Source: Cytophagales bacterium (GTDB taxonomy: Bacteria; Bacteroidota; Bacteroidia; Cytophagales; Cyclobacteriaceae). Taken from it: a stretch of 12,146 nucleotides of DNA. Position 1 is the stretch's first letter, and each line of letters starts with the position of its first letter. Position numbers and translations under genes: made by a program. The DNA is taken from assembly GCA_003537495.1 (NCBI GenBank), contig DPSB01000391.1, positions 874 to 13,019 on the forward strand. The letters are read 5' to 3'. Of the stretch, positions 1 through 7,337 are shown piece by piece. The notes under the pieces were generated by a model, which worked only from the letters and a program-made list of their open reading frames with translations, did no database searches and was not told where the DNA came from.

Positions 1-467
1 TCGCCTTCGCTGGTTCCGCCATCGCCATTAAAAACAACAGTAACACGCTTTTCTTTTTTAAGTGTGGAGGCAAGCGCAATACCATCGGCTACTCCGTTTT
101 GCGGGCCGAGGTGCGAGATCATGCCTACAATGTGATGCTCATTTGTGCCAAAGTGAAAAGATCTGTCGCGGCCTTTGGTAAAACCCGAACCAGTGCCTTG
201 CCATTGCGCAAATAGTTTAGCGAAGGGAATGTTGCGCCCGGTAAACACACCGAGGTTGCGGTGCATGGGCAAAATGTATTCGTCTTTTTCTAATGCTTGC
301 GTAATACCCACCGAGATAGCTTCCTGCCCAATGCCACTAAACCATTTGCTGATTTTATTCTGCCGTAGCAACACCAGCATTTTTTCTTCAATCAATCGCG
401 GAAAGAGAAGGGTCTCGTAAAGTTGAAGCAACGTGGCATCGGTAATTTTTTTGCGCTGAAATTTCAT
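1..467 (-). CDS. E1 component of 2-oxoacid dehydrogenase, alpha part (partial, N-terminal 155 residues)
   Basis: Thiamine-diphosphate-dependent E1 subunit that decarboxylates a 2-oxoacid, probably a branched-chain one, and passes the acyl group to the lipoyl E2 protein. The visible N-terminus is read on the minus strand from the ATG at 465-467 and runs off the left edge. It has the E1-alpha hallmarks: SGIGQEA at about residues 44-50, the MHRN segment at 68-71, KGRDRSFHFG at 98-107, HLGPQNGVADGIALA from 119, and the start of the TPP/Mg-binding motif, GDGGTSEG, at 148-155. This opening resembles the long alpha/beta fusion E1 proteins of Bacteroidetes from memory, but the beta half is not visible, so a separate alpha subunit is possible. 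It begins 11 bases after the antiporter gene and is probably co-transcribed with it. The E1 family is secure; substrate and fusion state are inferred. Confidence 0.88.
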   Translation of the reverse strand, partial: MKFQRKKITDATLLQLYETLLFPRLIEEKMLVLLRQNKISKWFSGIGQEAISVGITQALEKDEYILPMHRNLGVFTGRNIPFAKLFAQWQGTGSGFTKGRDRSFHFGTNEHHIVGMISHLGPQNGVADGIALASTLKKEKRVTVVFNGDGGTSEG

Positions 468-478
468 AGCAGAAATTT

Positions 479-1690
479 TTATTGGGCTTTGGTCGAATCT
501 GTATTGGGGTTTGAATTTGGCACTTGTTCCTTGGCAGAGATCAGCCCGAAGGTCATAATTAAACTTGTGGCCAAAATCACAAAGAAAAGGAGACTGTTTT
601 CAACTCCTTTAAGTTTTTGCGATTCTGGAATGCTGAAAAATAGTAAGATGCTGATGAGGCCACGTGGGGAAAGAAAGAACTCGGCCAATGAGGCTGTTCG
701 CACAAATAATTTTTGATAAATAATGCGGATGGCATAGATGATAGCCACCACACCCGATCCGTAAAGGAGCACATCTAAATTTAAAAGCGATTGAACATTT
801 AGTGTAAATCCAAAAATCAGGAAAAAGAATGTTCTTACAATAAAAGCACTTTCGCCACTAAGCTGTACCAGTTGATGCAGGTCTTTATAAAAATTATCGT
901 ATTTAAAAGTGCGCTTAAACCAGGTGTTTCTAATCCAATGCAGGTTGTTTAGAAACAGACCAAACGCCAATACAATAACCAATGTTGGCAAATGATAATA
1001 CTTACCAATGGCGTATACGAGTATGAGCACGGCAATAATCAGGAAAAACTTGAGATGATGAGTAATGCGTTTGAGCAAATAAAGCAGTACCAGGCAAAAG
1101 GCTGCTGATAAAACCAGAATCAAAATGGTTTGCCAGCCTAATCTTAAAAAAGAGTTAAAGCCAATTGTTTCGTTGGCCAACATAAAGTTGAAAAGGATAA
1201 TGCCGAAAATATCCGACAGAGAAGATTCGTACACGATAAAATCTTTACGGGCAATGGGTAAAGTGGCTGCCGATGGAATGGCTATGGCCGAACTGATTAT
1301 ACCGAGAGGCACGGCATTGAGGAAGCAGGTTTTAAAATCAGCATCCAACACATAGAAATAGAAAAGGGCAATTCCGGTAGTGGTGAGTATAAGAATAAAG
1401 AATGCCGATGAAAGCGAACTTTTTATAAGGTTAGATTTTTCTCGCTCCAGTTTTAACTCTAGAGCTCCCTCCAGCACAATAAGGATTAAACCGATTGTAC
1501 CGACTAATGGTAGAATGGGTTCAAAATTAGGGATGGGAATCTCCAACCAACCAGCCAGATACCGAAGGCCGATACCACTTAAAAGTAATAGGATTACGGA
1601 TGGAATTTTAAACTGCTTTGCAATCAGATCAAATAGGTAACTGAAAATGACCAGTGCACTTAGGATAATCAGGGTTACTTCAACCGACAT
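479..1690 (-). CDS. CPA1-type (NhaP-like) cation/proton antiporter
   Basis: Inner-membrane antiporter of 403 residues expected to exchange Na+ or K+ for H+. The protein is almost entirely hydrophobic helices (about 11-12 segments) with a short polar tail (from about 387) and lacks a TrkA-type regulatory domain. CPA1 landmarks are present: the LEGALEL segment at 73-79 (usual form LFEGGL), a family core at about 132-162, and the conserved arginine in SPRGL at 341-345. The core is unusual: the position of the usual Asp-Pro motif reads AIPSA (137-141), and the usual ESLLND reads ESSLSD (155-160), so the pore pair is Ser159-Asp160 instead of Asn-Asp. This may be normal for a Bacteroidetes subfamily. 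Length is typical for a transport domain alone. It lies divergent from the M16 gene and 11 bases ahead of the E1 gene. Ion specificity cannot be read from sequence. Confidence 0.85.
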   Translation of the reverse strand: MSVEVTLIILSALVIFSYLFDLIAKQFKIPSVILLLLSGIGLRYLAGWLEIPIPNFEPILPLVGTIGLILIVLEGALELKLEREKSNLIKSSLSSAFFILILTTTGIALFYFYVLDADFKTCFLNAVPLGIISSAIAIPSAATLPIARKDFIVYESSLSDIFGIILFNFMLANETIGFNSFLRLGWQTILILVLSAAFCLVLLYLLKRITHHLKFFLIIAVLILVYAIGKYYHLPTLVIVLAFGLFLNNLHWIRNTWFKRTFKYDNFYKDLHQLVQLSGESAFIVRTFFFLIFGFTLNVQSLLNLDVLLYGSGVVAIIYAIRIIYQKLFVRTASLAEFFLSPRGLISILLFFSIPESQKLKGVENSLLFFVILATSLIMTFGLISAKEQVPNSNPNTDSTKAQ

Positions 1691-1711
1691 AGAGGTAGCG
1701 ATGTGTGCGCT

Positions 1712-1737
1712 AAAATATAGAAAAAACCATCGGCCAA
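1712..1737 (-). promoter_or_regulatory. Weak candidate promoter for the antiporter/E1 unit
   Basis: Read on the minus strand, TATATTTT (1712-1719) resembles the Bacteroidetes -7 box TAnnTTTG, and a TTG lies at 1735-1737. The spacer is only 15 bases against the usual 19 or so, so this is a weak match in the 71-base divergent gap. No equally good plus-strand promoter for the M16 gene was seen; TATCTTGC at 1740-1747 is a partial -7 match with no -33 partner. Confidence 0.25.
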
Positions 1738-1761
1738 CCTATCTTGCGCCAAATTCAGGTA

Positions 1762-3003
1762 ATGATTCCTTACTATACGTTTACGCTTAACAATGGCCTG
1801 CAGGTAATTGTGCATGAAGACCCCACCGTACAAATAGCCGTAATGAATATTTTGTACGATGTAGGCTCGCGCGATGAACGGCCAGACAAAACCGGGTTTG
1901 CACATTTGTTTGAACATTTAATGTTTGGAGGTTCGGCCAACATTGCCTCGTACGATGAACCCTTGCAGGTTGTGGGTGGCGAAAACAATGCGTTTACCAA
2001 CACCGACATTACCAATTATTATCTCACGCTACCAGCCTCTAATCTTGAAACTGGTTTTTGGTTGGAGAGCGACAGGATGTTGAGTTTATCATTCGATCCG
2101 CAGGTGCTGGAAGTGCAACGCAAAGTGGTGATAGAAGAATTTAAACAGCGCTACCTCAATCAACCTTACGGGGATGTGTGGTTAAAACTTCGCCCGTTGG
2201 CATATAAAAATCATCCGTATCAATGGGCAACCATCGGTAAAGAAATAAGCCACATTGAAAATGCTACGATGCAGGATGTAAAAGATTTTTTCTTTACGCA
2301 CTATGTGCCCAGCAATGCCATATTGGTAGTGGCTGGTAATGTAACGGTGCCACAAGTAAAGGCATTATCAGAAAAATGGTTTGGCCCAATACCGGCTGGA
2401 AAAAAACCAGTGCGAAGCTTAACAACAGAGCCAAAGCAATCGCAAAAGCGACAAGTAAGAGTTATGGCAAAAGTTCCTGCCCATGCTTTATATAAAGCGT
2501 ACCACATGCCGGGTAGGTTTGAAGCTGGATTTCATGCAGCCGATTTGTTGAGCGATATTTTAGGTCGAGGGCATTCCAGCAGGCTGTATAATCAATTGGT
2601 GAAAGAGCAAGAGATTTTTACTTCGGTTTCATCATTTACCATGGGTACTATAGATCCGGGTTTGATTGTGGTAAACGGAAGAATAAAACCCGGAATTGAA
2701 ATTGAACAGGCGGAAGCTGCTGTGGATGCGATTATTGATGAACTAATTACCAACGGAGCAACGGAAGAAGAACTAAAAAAAATCAAGAATCAGGCACTTA
2801 CCACCATGGAGTTTGAAAAAGTGGAGGTAATGAATCGTGCTATGAATCTGGCCTTTGCGGCACTATCGGGCGATGTAGAATCTGTAAATAGTGAACAGGA
2901 TAAAATTGCGCGTGTTACTTTGGCTGACATACAGCAAACAGCAGCAAAAATTTTACGGCAAGAAAATTCCAGTGTGTTGTATTACTGTGCGGAAGGCAAG
3001 TAG
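1762..3003 (+). CDS. M16B family zinc metallopeptidase, catalytic-type subunit
   Basis: Zinc peptidase of the pitrilysin/processing-peptidase family. From the ATG at 1762 it is 413 residues, the usual length of a two-domain M16B subunit. The inverted zinc motif HLFEH is at 48-52 (His48, Glu51, His52), and the third ligand is probably Glu126 or Glu125 in VVIEEF. The C-terminal M16 domain spans roughly 165-350. I prefer the ATG to the in-frame TTG at 1744 because family members begin only a few residues before the NGL (11-13) strand. No signal peptide or lipobox is visible, so it should be cytoplasmic. The family segment that normally reads close to LREERGLAYSV reads LVKEQEIFTSV (279-289), so the Arg/Tyr pair that binds substrate in complete M16B enzymes is absent. 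That suggests it needs a partner subunit, which is not next to it. Its stop touches the stop of the kinase on the other strand. Confidence 0.9.
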   Translation: MIPYYTFTLNNGLQVIVHEDPTVQIAVMNILYDVGSRDERPDKTGFAHLFEHLMFGGSANIASYDEPLQVVGGENNAFTNTDITNYYLTLPASNLETGFWLESDRMLSLSFDPQVLEVQRKVVIEEFKQRYLNQPYGDVWLKLRPLAYKNHPYQWATIGKEISHIENATMQDVKDFFFTHYVPSNAILVVAGNVTVPQVKALSEKWFGPIPAGKKPVRSLTTEPKQSQKRQVRVMAKVPAHALYKAYHMPGRFEAGFHAADLLSDILGRGHSSRLYNQLVKEQEIFTSVSSFTMGTIDPGLIVVNGRIKPGIEIEQAEAAVDAIIDELITNGATEEELKKIKNQALTTMEFEKVEVMNRAMNLAFAALSGDVESVNSEQDKIARVTLADIQQTAAKILRQENSSVLYYCAEGK

Positions 3004-4677
3004 TTACAAAATCAGCGGAAGTGTTACGGTAAACTCAGAGCCTTTGCCTTCGGCAGATTGTACGCTAATGCTTCCTTCCAGTTTATCAAGGGTTTCTTTC
3101 ACAATGTACAATCCCAGGCCCGAGCCTTCGCTTGATTCTGCTGCCCGATAGAACATATCAAAAATGCGTGCATGATGTTCAGCGGCAATACCCTGGCCAT
3201 TATCCTTTACGCTTAACAATACATGATCTCCCTTTTTCAAGGCATCAATTATAATAAACGGATCGGGTTGATCGAACCGATGATACTTATATGCGTTTGA
3301 AACCAGGTTGCTGATAATAACTTTTAACCGGTTAGGATCGGTAGAGATTTCAAGTGTAGGGTCGATCTGTACTTCAATCCGCACTTTTTTATTTACAACC
3401 GAGTAAGCCAGATTTTGAACTACTTCACGCGCAAGCATTTCCAGTTTAACTGGTGTGGGTAAAAGATCGAGGCGCGTATTGCGCGAGTAATCGGTTACTT
3501 CTTTAATAAAACCTTCCATGGTTCTAATCCGGTCTTTCATCATTTGCAGAAATAACCCCACTTCTTCCGGTCGATCGGTTTTTTCGGATAGATGAATAAG
3601 GCCAAGCAAAGAACTAAGTGGAGCGCGCATATCATGGCTGGCACTATACACAAACCGATCTAACTCTTCATTGGTTTTGGCAAGTTGTTCATTTTTAAGT
3701 GCAAGTTCTTCCTCTGCTTTTTTCCTTTCGTTAATGTCAATTAGCGTGCCTACCAACACCGACTTTCCGGTTTCGTCTTGTTTAAACACGCCACTATCCT
3801 GAAACCATTTGTACAAACCACTTTTGGTTAAAAGCCTGAATTCGTTTTGATATGGTTTTTGTAAAGCCATGTGTTCGGCAATCATGGTGCGTGTACGAGC
3901 CCGATCTTCCGGGAAAACCAAAGGCGTAAAATCTTCCTGCTTCAGGTTATTTAGTTCATCTTCTTCGTAACCTAATAAACGCTTCCAATCGGCACTAACG
4001 TAAATTCTATTTTCGGCAAGCCTCCATTCGTATACTCCAGCCTTTGTACCATGCAAGGCCATTAAAAATAACTCTTCACTTTTTTTTAGATTTAAAGAAG
4101 TTTCTATCAGATTTTGTTCTGTTTCCCGGTTCCGGTTAATCAGAAAGTACACCACAAAGGCATTGGAAAGAATTCCAATAATCATGTTAGAAATAAAATT
4201 AATTTCTACCATATGCGGCTCGTAACTGGGGGTTGGTATAAGACTGAAATCAATTTTATAAGCCAAAAGGCCCAGTAGAATAGGAAGAGCGGCAAACACA
4301 AAACTGAGTATTCGATTATAGTGGTTAAGCAAGATTAGCCCTACCACCGAACAAGTCAGAAAATAAAAGTAAACCCCACCATAGGGATGATCCACATCTG
4401 CGAAAATGAATATTAATACATTAATAAGAATTAATTGTGCCAATGTAGCGGCAGTATATTTTCGTTGGCGATTCAGCGCAAACGAAAGCAAGCCACCCAC
4501 AATCATCATCAAATAAAAAGGGACAAAAACAGTTACTCCGTTATAGCTATCTAAAATGATGTAAAAAATAGCTACAGTAACAATAATGCCTGCAAACTGA
4601 CTGCGCAGCATCGCATACTTAAAGTCACTACGTGATGGAATAATCGATTTGCCAACCAGGAAGTCGCGGTAACTCAT
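3004..4677 (-). CDS. Membrane PAS-domain sensor histidine kinase (orphan)
   Basis: Two-component sensor kinase of 557 residues. It has about six hydrophobic segments between residues 28 and 183, a PAS/PAC domain at about 200-318 (VYEWRL near the start, WFQDSGV and DINERKKAEE at the end), a short coiled linker, the dimerisation/phosphoacceptor domain with SASHDMRAP (His348), and a HATPase domain. The ATPase boxes are complete: N box NLVSNAYKY (457-465), DNGQG (492-496), FDMFYR (506-511), GSGLGL (518-523). It should therefore autophosphorylate. No response regulator or receiver domain is in the window, so its partner is encoded elsewhere. Its signal is unknown; the membrane part has no periplasmic domain of any size, suggesting sensing within the membrane or through PAS. 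A good promoter lies just upstream at 4694-4723. It is paralogous over its membrane and kinase parts to the kinase at 5912-7234. Confidence 0.93.
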   Translation of the reverse strand: MSYRDFLVGKSIIPSRSDFKYAMLRSQFAGIIVTVAIFYIILDSYNGVTVFVPFYLMMIVGGLLSFALNRQRKYTAATLAQLILINVLIFIFADVDHPYGGVYFYFLTCSVVGLILLNHYNRILSFVFAALPILLGLLAYKIDFSLIPTPSYEPHMVEINFISNMIIGILSNAFVVYFLINRNRETEQNLIETSLNLKKSEELFLMALHGTKAGVYEWRLAENRIYVSADWKRLLGYEEDELNNLKQEDFTPLVFPEDRARTRTMIAEHMALQKPYQNEFRLLTKSGLYKWFQDSGVFKQDETGKSVLVGTLIDINERKKAEEELALKNEQLAKTNEELDRFVYSASHDMRAPLSSLLGLIHLSEKTDRPEEVGLFLQMMKDRIRTMEGFIKEVTDYSRNTRLDLLPTPVKLEMLAREVVQNLAYSVVNKKVRIEVQIDPTLEISTDPNRLKVIISNLVSNAYKYHRFDQPDPFIIIDALKKGDHVLLSVKDNGQGIAAEHHARIFDMFYRAAESSEGSGLGLYIVKETLDKLEGSISVQSAEGKGSEFTVTLPLIL

Positions 4678-4693
4678 AAGTGTTTAACAACAA

Positions 4694-4723
4694 TAAATAT
4701 AAACTGTAATAATGACGCTCCAA
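4694..4723 (-). promoter_or_regulatory. Bacteroidetes-type promoter for the PAS kinase
   Basis: On the minus strand, TTG (4721-4723) is followed after exactly 19 bases by TATATTTA (4694-4701), seven of eight matches to TAnnTTTG. Transcription would start at about 4687, roughly ten bases before the ATG. The spacing matches the Bacteroidetes primary-sigma consensus well. Confidence 0.6.
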
Positions 4724-4735
4724 CCATTATTTTTG
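4704..4735 (+). promoter_or_regulatory. Bacteroidetes-type promoter for ispF-mnmD
   Basis: TATTTTTG at 4728-4735 is a perfect match to the -7 box TAnnTTTG. The -33 side is weak: the nearest candidate is CTG at 4704-4706, 21 bases upstream. Transcription would start near 4742, about ten bases before the ispF ATG. It interleaves with the opposing kinase promoter. Confidence 0.5.
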
Positions 4736-4752
4736 AAGAAAAGTAACAGCTT

Positions 4753-5232
4753 ATGAAGCTAAGGGTTGGTTTGGGTTTTGACGTGCATCAATTAGAAGAA
4801 GGTCGGGATTTTTACCTGGGCGGCATTAAACTACCTGCTCAAAAAGGCGCGGTAGGCCACAGCGATGCCGATGTATTGATTCATGCCATCTGCGATGCGC
4901 TTTTGGGTGCGGCCAACCTAAGAGACATTGGGTTTCATTACTCCAATAAAGACCCTCAATGGGCGGGCAAAGACAGCAAGTATTTTTTGAAAGATGTTAC
5001 CAGAATGCTGTTGGATCGTGGCTGGAAAATTGAAAATGTTGATTGTACATTAACGCTGGAGAACCCAAAAGTAAATCCGCACATTCCTGAAATGAAAAGG
5101 GTGCTGGCACCGCTCATGAATATTTCGGAAGAGGATGTTTCCATTAAAGCAACGACTAACGAAAAGTTAGGCTATGTTGGGCGCGAAGAAGGAGTGAATG
5201 CAATGGCAGTAGCCTTAATCAGAAAAGATTAG
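4753..5232 (+). CDS. ispF: 2-C-methyl-D-erythritol 2,4-cyclodiphosphate synthase
   Basis: Enzyme of the non-mevalonate (MEP) isoprenoid pathway. It cyclises 4-diphosphocytidyl-2-C-methylerythritol 2-phosphate to methylerythritol 2,4-cyclodiphosphate, releasing CMP. At 159 residues it has the standard length of this cytoplasmic trimer subunit. Hallmarks are all present: GFDVHQ at 8-13 giving metal ligands Asp10 and His12, GHSDADVLIHAICDALLGA at 35-53 with the third ligand His44, DIG at 58-60, and the nucleotide-binding TTNEKLGYVGREEG at 134-147. It is the first gene of a two-gene unit with mnmD, 12 bases apart; the two functions are unrelated, so this is probably just shared housekeeping expression. 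The ATG is preceded by an A-rich stretch rather than a Shine-Dalgarno sequence. No other MEP gene is in the window. Confidence 0.97.
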   Translation: MKLRVGLGFDVHQLEEGRDFYLGGIKLPAQKGAVGHSDADVLIHAICDALLGAANLRDIGFHYSNKDPQWAGKDSKYFLKDVTRMLLDRGWKIENVDCTLTLENPKVNPHIPEMKRVLAPLMNISEEDVSIKATTNEKLGYVGREEGVNAMAVALIRKD

Positions 5233-5244
5233 TTTAATTTAATT

Positions 5245-5910
5245 ATGTCGGAGATCCGAGTAATCATAACCGGAGACGGATCGCATTCTTTGTTAAATGC
5301 TGAGCTGGACGAAACCTATCATTCGCGACATGGTGCAGTGCAGGAATCGGAATATGTTTTTATTGAACAAGGTTTGCGGTATTGGCTTGAACGCAACAAA
5401 CCATCACAGCTGAATATTCTGGAAGTAGGACTTGGCACTGCGCTTAATGCGTGGTTAACATTTCGCTTGCAAGATGTTCAATCTTTAAAACTTCAATACT
5501 TCGCCATTGAAAAATTTCCGTTACCACAAGAGGTATGGCAGCAACTTAATTATGCAGAAGCCGATCGCGAATTGTTTGAAAAAATTCACGTTGTTTCGTG
5601 GAATAATTGGCAGCATATAACTACTGCCGGTTTGATATTTAAATGCGGGTCTACATTACAAGATGTTCAAATACCCAATTTGAAATTTGATCTGATCTAT
5701 TACGATGCCTTTGCACCAAATAAACAACCCGATATGTGGACGTTTGCCATGCTCGAAAAGGTTGTTCAAAATTTGCAACAAGGTGGAGTGTTTGTAACGT
5801 ATTGCGCCAAAGGTCAACTTAAACGCGATCTTAAAACGTTGGGGCTGGAAGTTCAATCTATACCCGGTCCGCCAGGTAAACGCGAAATGGTTCGGGCCAT
5901 TAAAAAATAA
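5245..5910 (+). CDS. mnmD: tRNA 5-methylaminomethyl-2-thiouridine methyltransferase, stand-alone MnmD
   Basis: SAM-dependent methyltransferase that makes the last methylation of 5-methylaminomethyl-(2-thio)uridine at wobble position 34 of certain tRNAs. In E. coli this is the N-terminal half of the bifunctional MnmC; here the protein is 221 residues and has no FAD oxidase half, as in many other phyla. Diagnostic segments are TYHSRHGAVQESEYVFI (24-40), the SAM-binding loop EVGLGTALNA (60-69), YYDAFAPNKQPDMW (152-165) with the family aspartate at 154, TYCAKGQ.KRDL (185-195) and PGPPGKREM (207-215). It follows ispF after a 12-base AT-only gap without a recognisable Shine-Dalgarno sequence. Its stop lies one base from the stop of the opposing kinase. 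With no MnmC2 oxidase half, the substrate is probably the aminomethyl tRNA from the MnmEG ammonium route; this is inferred from the family. Confidence 0.93.
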   Translation: MSEIRVIITGDGSHSLLNAELDETYHSRHGAVQESEYVFIEQGLRYWLERNKPSQLNILEVGLGTALNAWLTFRLQDVQSLKLQYFAIEKFPLPQEVWQQLNYAEADRELFEKIHVVSWNNWQHITTAGLIFKCGSTLQDVQIPNLKFDLIYYDAFAPNKQPDMWTFAMLEKVVQNLQQGGVFVTYCAKGQLKRDLKTLGLEVQSIPGPPGKREMVRAIKK

Positions 5911-5911
5911 T

Positions 5912-7234
5912 TTAAGCTTTTGGTAACTGTACGGTAAAGGTACTTCCTTTTCCGGTTGTGGAGTTTACTTCAATTGTGCCACCAAGTTTTTGTACCGTTT
6001 CGCGTACAATATATAAACCAAGCCCCGAACCCTCGCCACGCGTAGTAGCACGATAGAACATCTCGAAAATGCGCACCTGATGTTCCGGGCTGATACCTAC
6101 ACCATTATCTTCAACGGTAAGTTCAAATTGATCTTTGTGTATAGCAGCTTTGATTTTTATGTAAGGATCGCTTTTCTGCGAATCGTAATATTTAATCGCG
6201 TTGCCAATAAGATTATTCAAAACAACGGCAAACCGGGGTTCGTCTGTAAATAGAACCAAGTCTGGTTCAACTTGTGTAGAGATATTGATTCTATCGCGCT
6301 CAGATAAAAACCCAAGGCTACTTAACGATGCTTGAATAGAATCTAAAACCCTCAATGGCTTTTTGTCAATTTCGGTGCGCACATTGCGAGAGTAGTCCGT
6401 AATCTCTTTTAAAAAACCCTCCATTACGCCAATCCGCTCGCGCATCATTTTAAGGCACATCGCAGTTTCCTGTGGAGTTTGGGTTTTTTCTGCAATGGTA
6501 ATTAATCCTAATAAAGAAGATAAAGGCGCACGCATATCATGACTTGCGCTATATACAAAGCGATCTAACTCTTCGTTTGTTTTGGTTACCTCTTTGTGTT
6601 GTGCAATCAGTTTACTTTCTACGGTATGGTTGGCTCTGATTAGCGATACCAATACATACGAACCAAATAACAGACTAATCACCATATTGATTAAAAAAAT
6701 GGTTCGTTCAATCTGTGGCGTTATGTTTTTTGGTACAGGAACTATCATAGTCGGCACCAGGTAGGCAAATACGGCAAGAAATAATGTTAGTAGTACAAGA
6801 ATAACAATCAACCACTGGTAGCGGTAGCCCAGTAACACAATCGACAGTGTGTTGGTAATAAAGAAAAAGAAAAACATGCCATCTTGTGGCCGCCCTACAG
6901 AACAAAACAAATAAACAAACGCATTACATAAAGTAAAAATAAGGAGTGTGGCTGCCAGGTGTTTGCCATTTCGGTTCAGATAAAAGGACAAGCCGCTGCC
7001 GCCAATCAATAAGATATGCCAGGGAATGAAGTTAAACTCCCCTTGTAACATTACGATAATAGCATAAGTAATCCCTACCACCATAGCCACGAGGGCAAAC
7101 TGGCCACGCAGCATGGTCATTTTAGAATCAGAAAACTCGTTGACGTCCTGCTGGCGGCCAAAGATTAACTTTCGAAAAAAAAGCGATAGCGTTTTTCTTT
7201 CTTCAGACGGGTATGAGTTTCGGGTACTGGCCAT
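5912..7234 (-). CDS. Membrane sensor histidine kinase without PAS domain (orphan)
   Basis: Sensor kinase of 440 residues. After a polar N-terminal stretch there are about six hydrophobic segments (residues 44-200), then directly the phosphoacceptor domain with SASHDMRAP (His232) and a complete HATPase: NLIGNAIKY (341-349), DNGVG (376-380), FEMFYR (390-395), GSGLGL (402-407). It is a paralogue of the kinase at 3004-4677. The membrane parts share the MLR.QFA start and the LNR...(A)ATL spacing, and 28 consecutive residues around the histidine (218-245 here, 334-361 there) are identical. It differs by lacking the roughly 120-residue PAS module. No response regulator is nearby. Its stop lies one base from the mnmD stop. 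Only a weak promoter candidate is seen in the gap to aguB. The ligand is unknown. Confidence 0.93.
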   Translation of the reverse strand: MASTRNSYPSEERKTLSLFFRKLIFGRQQDVNEFSDSKMTMLRGQFALVAMVVGITYAIIVMLQGEFNFIPWHILLIGGSGLSFYLNRNGKHLAATLLIFTLCNAFVYLFCSVGRPQDGMFFFFFITNTLSIVLLGYRYQWLIVILVLLTLFLAVFAYLVPTMIVPVPKNITPQIERTIFLINMVISLLFGSYVLVSLIRANHTVESKLIAQHKEVTKTNEELDRFVYSASHDMRAPLSSLLGLITIAEKTQTPQETAMCLKMMRERIGVMEGFLKEITDYSRNVRTEIDKKPLRVLDSIQASLSSLGFLSERDRINISTQVEPDLVLFTDEPRFAVVLNNLIGNAIKYYDSQKSDPYIKIKAAIHKDQFELTVEDNGVGISPEHQVRIFEMFYRATTRGEGSGLGLYIVRETVQKLGGTIEVNSTTGKGSTFTVQLPKA

Positions 7235-7250
7235 TTCAAGTAAACTTTTT

Positions 7251-7258
7251 CAATAATA
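7251..7258 (-). promoter_or_regulatory. Weak -7 box candidate for the second kinase
   Basis: Read on the minus strand, TATTATTG (7251-7258) matches seven of eight positions of TAnnTTTG, 16 bases before the kinase ATG. No TTG is found at the expected distance upstream, so support is weak. Confidence 0.25.
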
Positions 7259-7285
7259 ACTTGCTTTATTGAATTTATCATAGTG

Positions 7286-7315
7286 TTTTTCATCGCTCTA
7301 AAGTTTTTACCTTTG
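7286..7315 (+). promoter_or_regulatory. Bacteroidetes-type promoter for aguB-aguA
   Basis: TACCTTTG (7308-7315) is a perfect TAnnTTTG -7 box. Nineteen bases upstream is a T-run (TTT at 7286-7288, inside GTTTTT) in place of the TTG of the -33 box. Transcription would begin near 7322, about 16 bases before the aguB start. Confidence 0.55.
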
Positions 7316-7337
7316 CATCTTTAAAAATCGTTGAACA

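Noticed and set aside
423..716. 97-codon plus-strand frame across the E1/antiporter junction
   Set aside because: It is antisense to two well-supported genes and resembles nothing known.
1675..1917. 80-codon minus-strand frame over the start of the M16 gene and the divergent gap
   Set aside because: It overlaps the antiporter start and the antisense of the M16 zinc-motif region, with no recognisable protein features.
3046..3056. Small inverted repeat TGCCTTCGGCA near the M16/kinase junction as a terminator
   Set aside because: The stem is four bases, it lies within kinase coding sequence, and no T-run follows.
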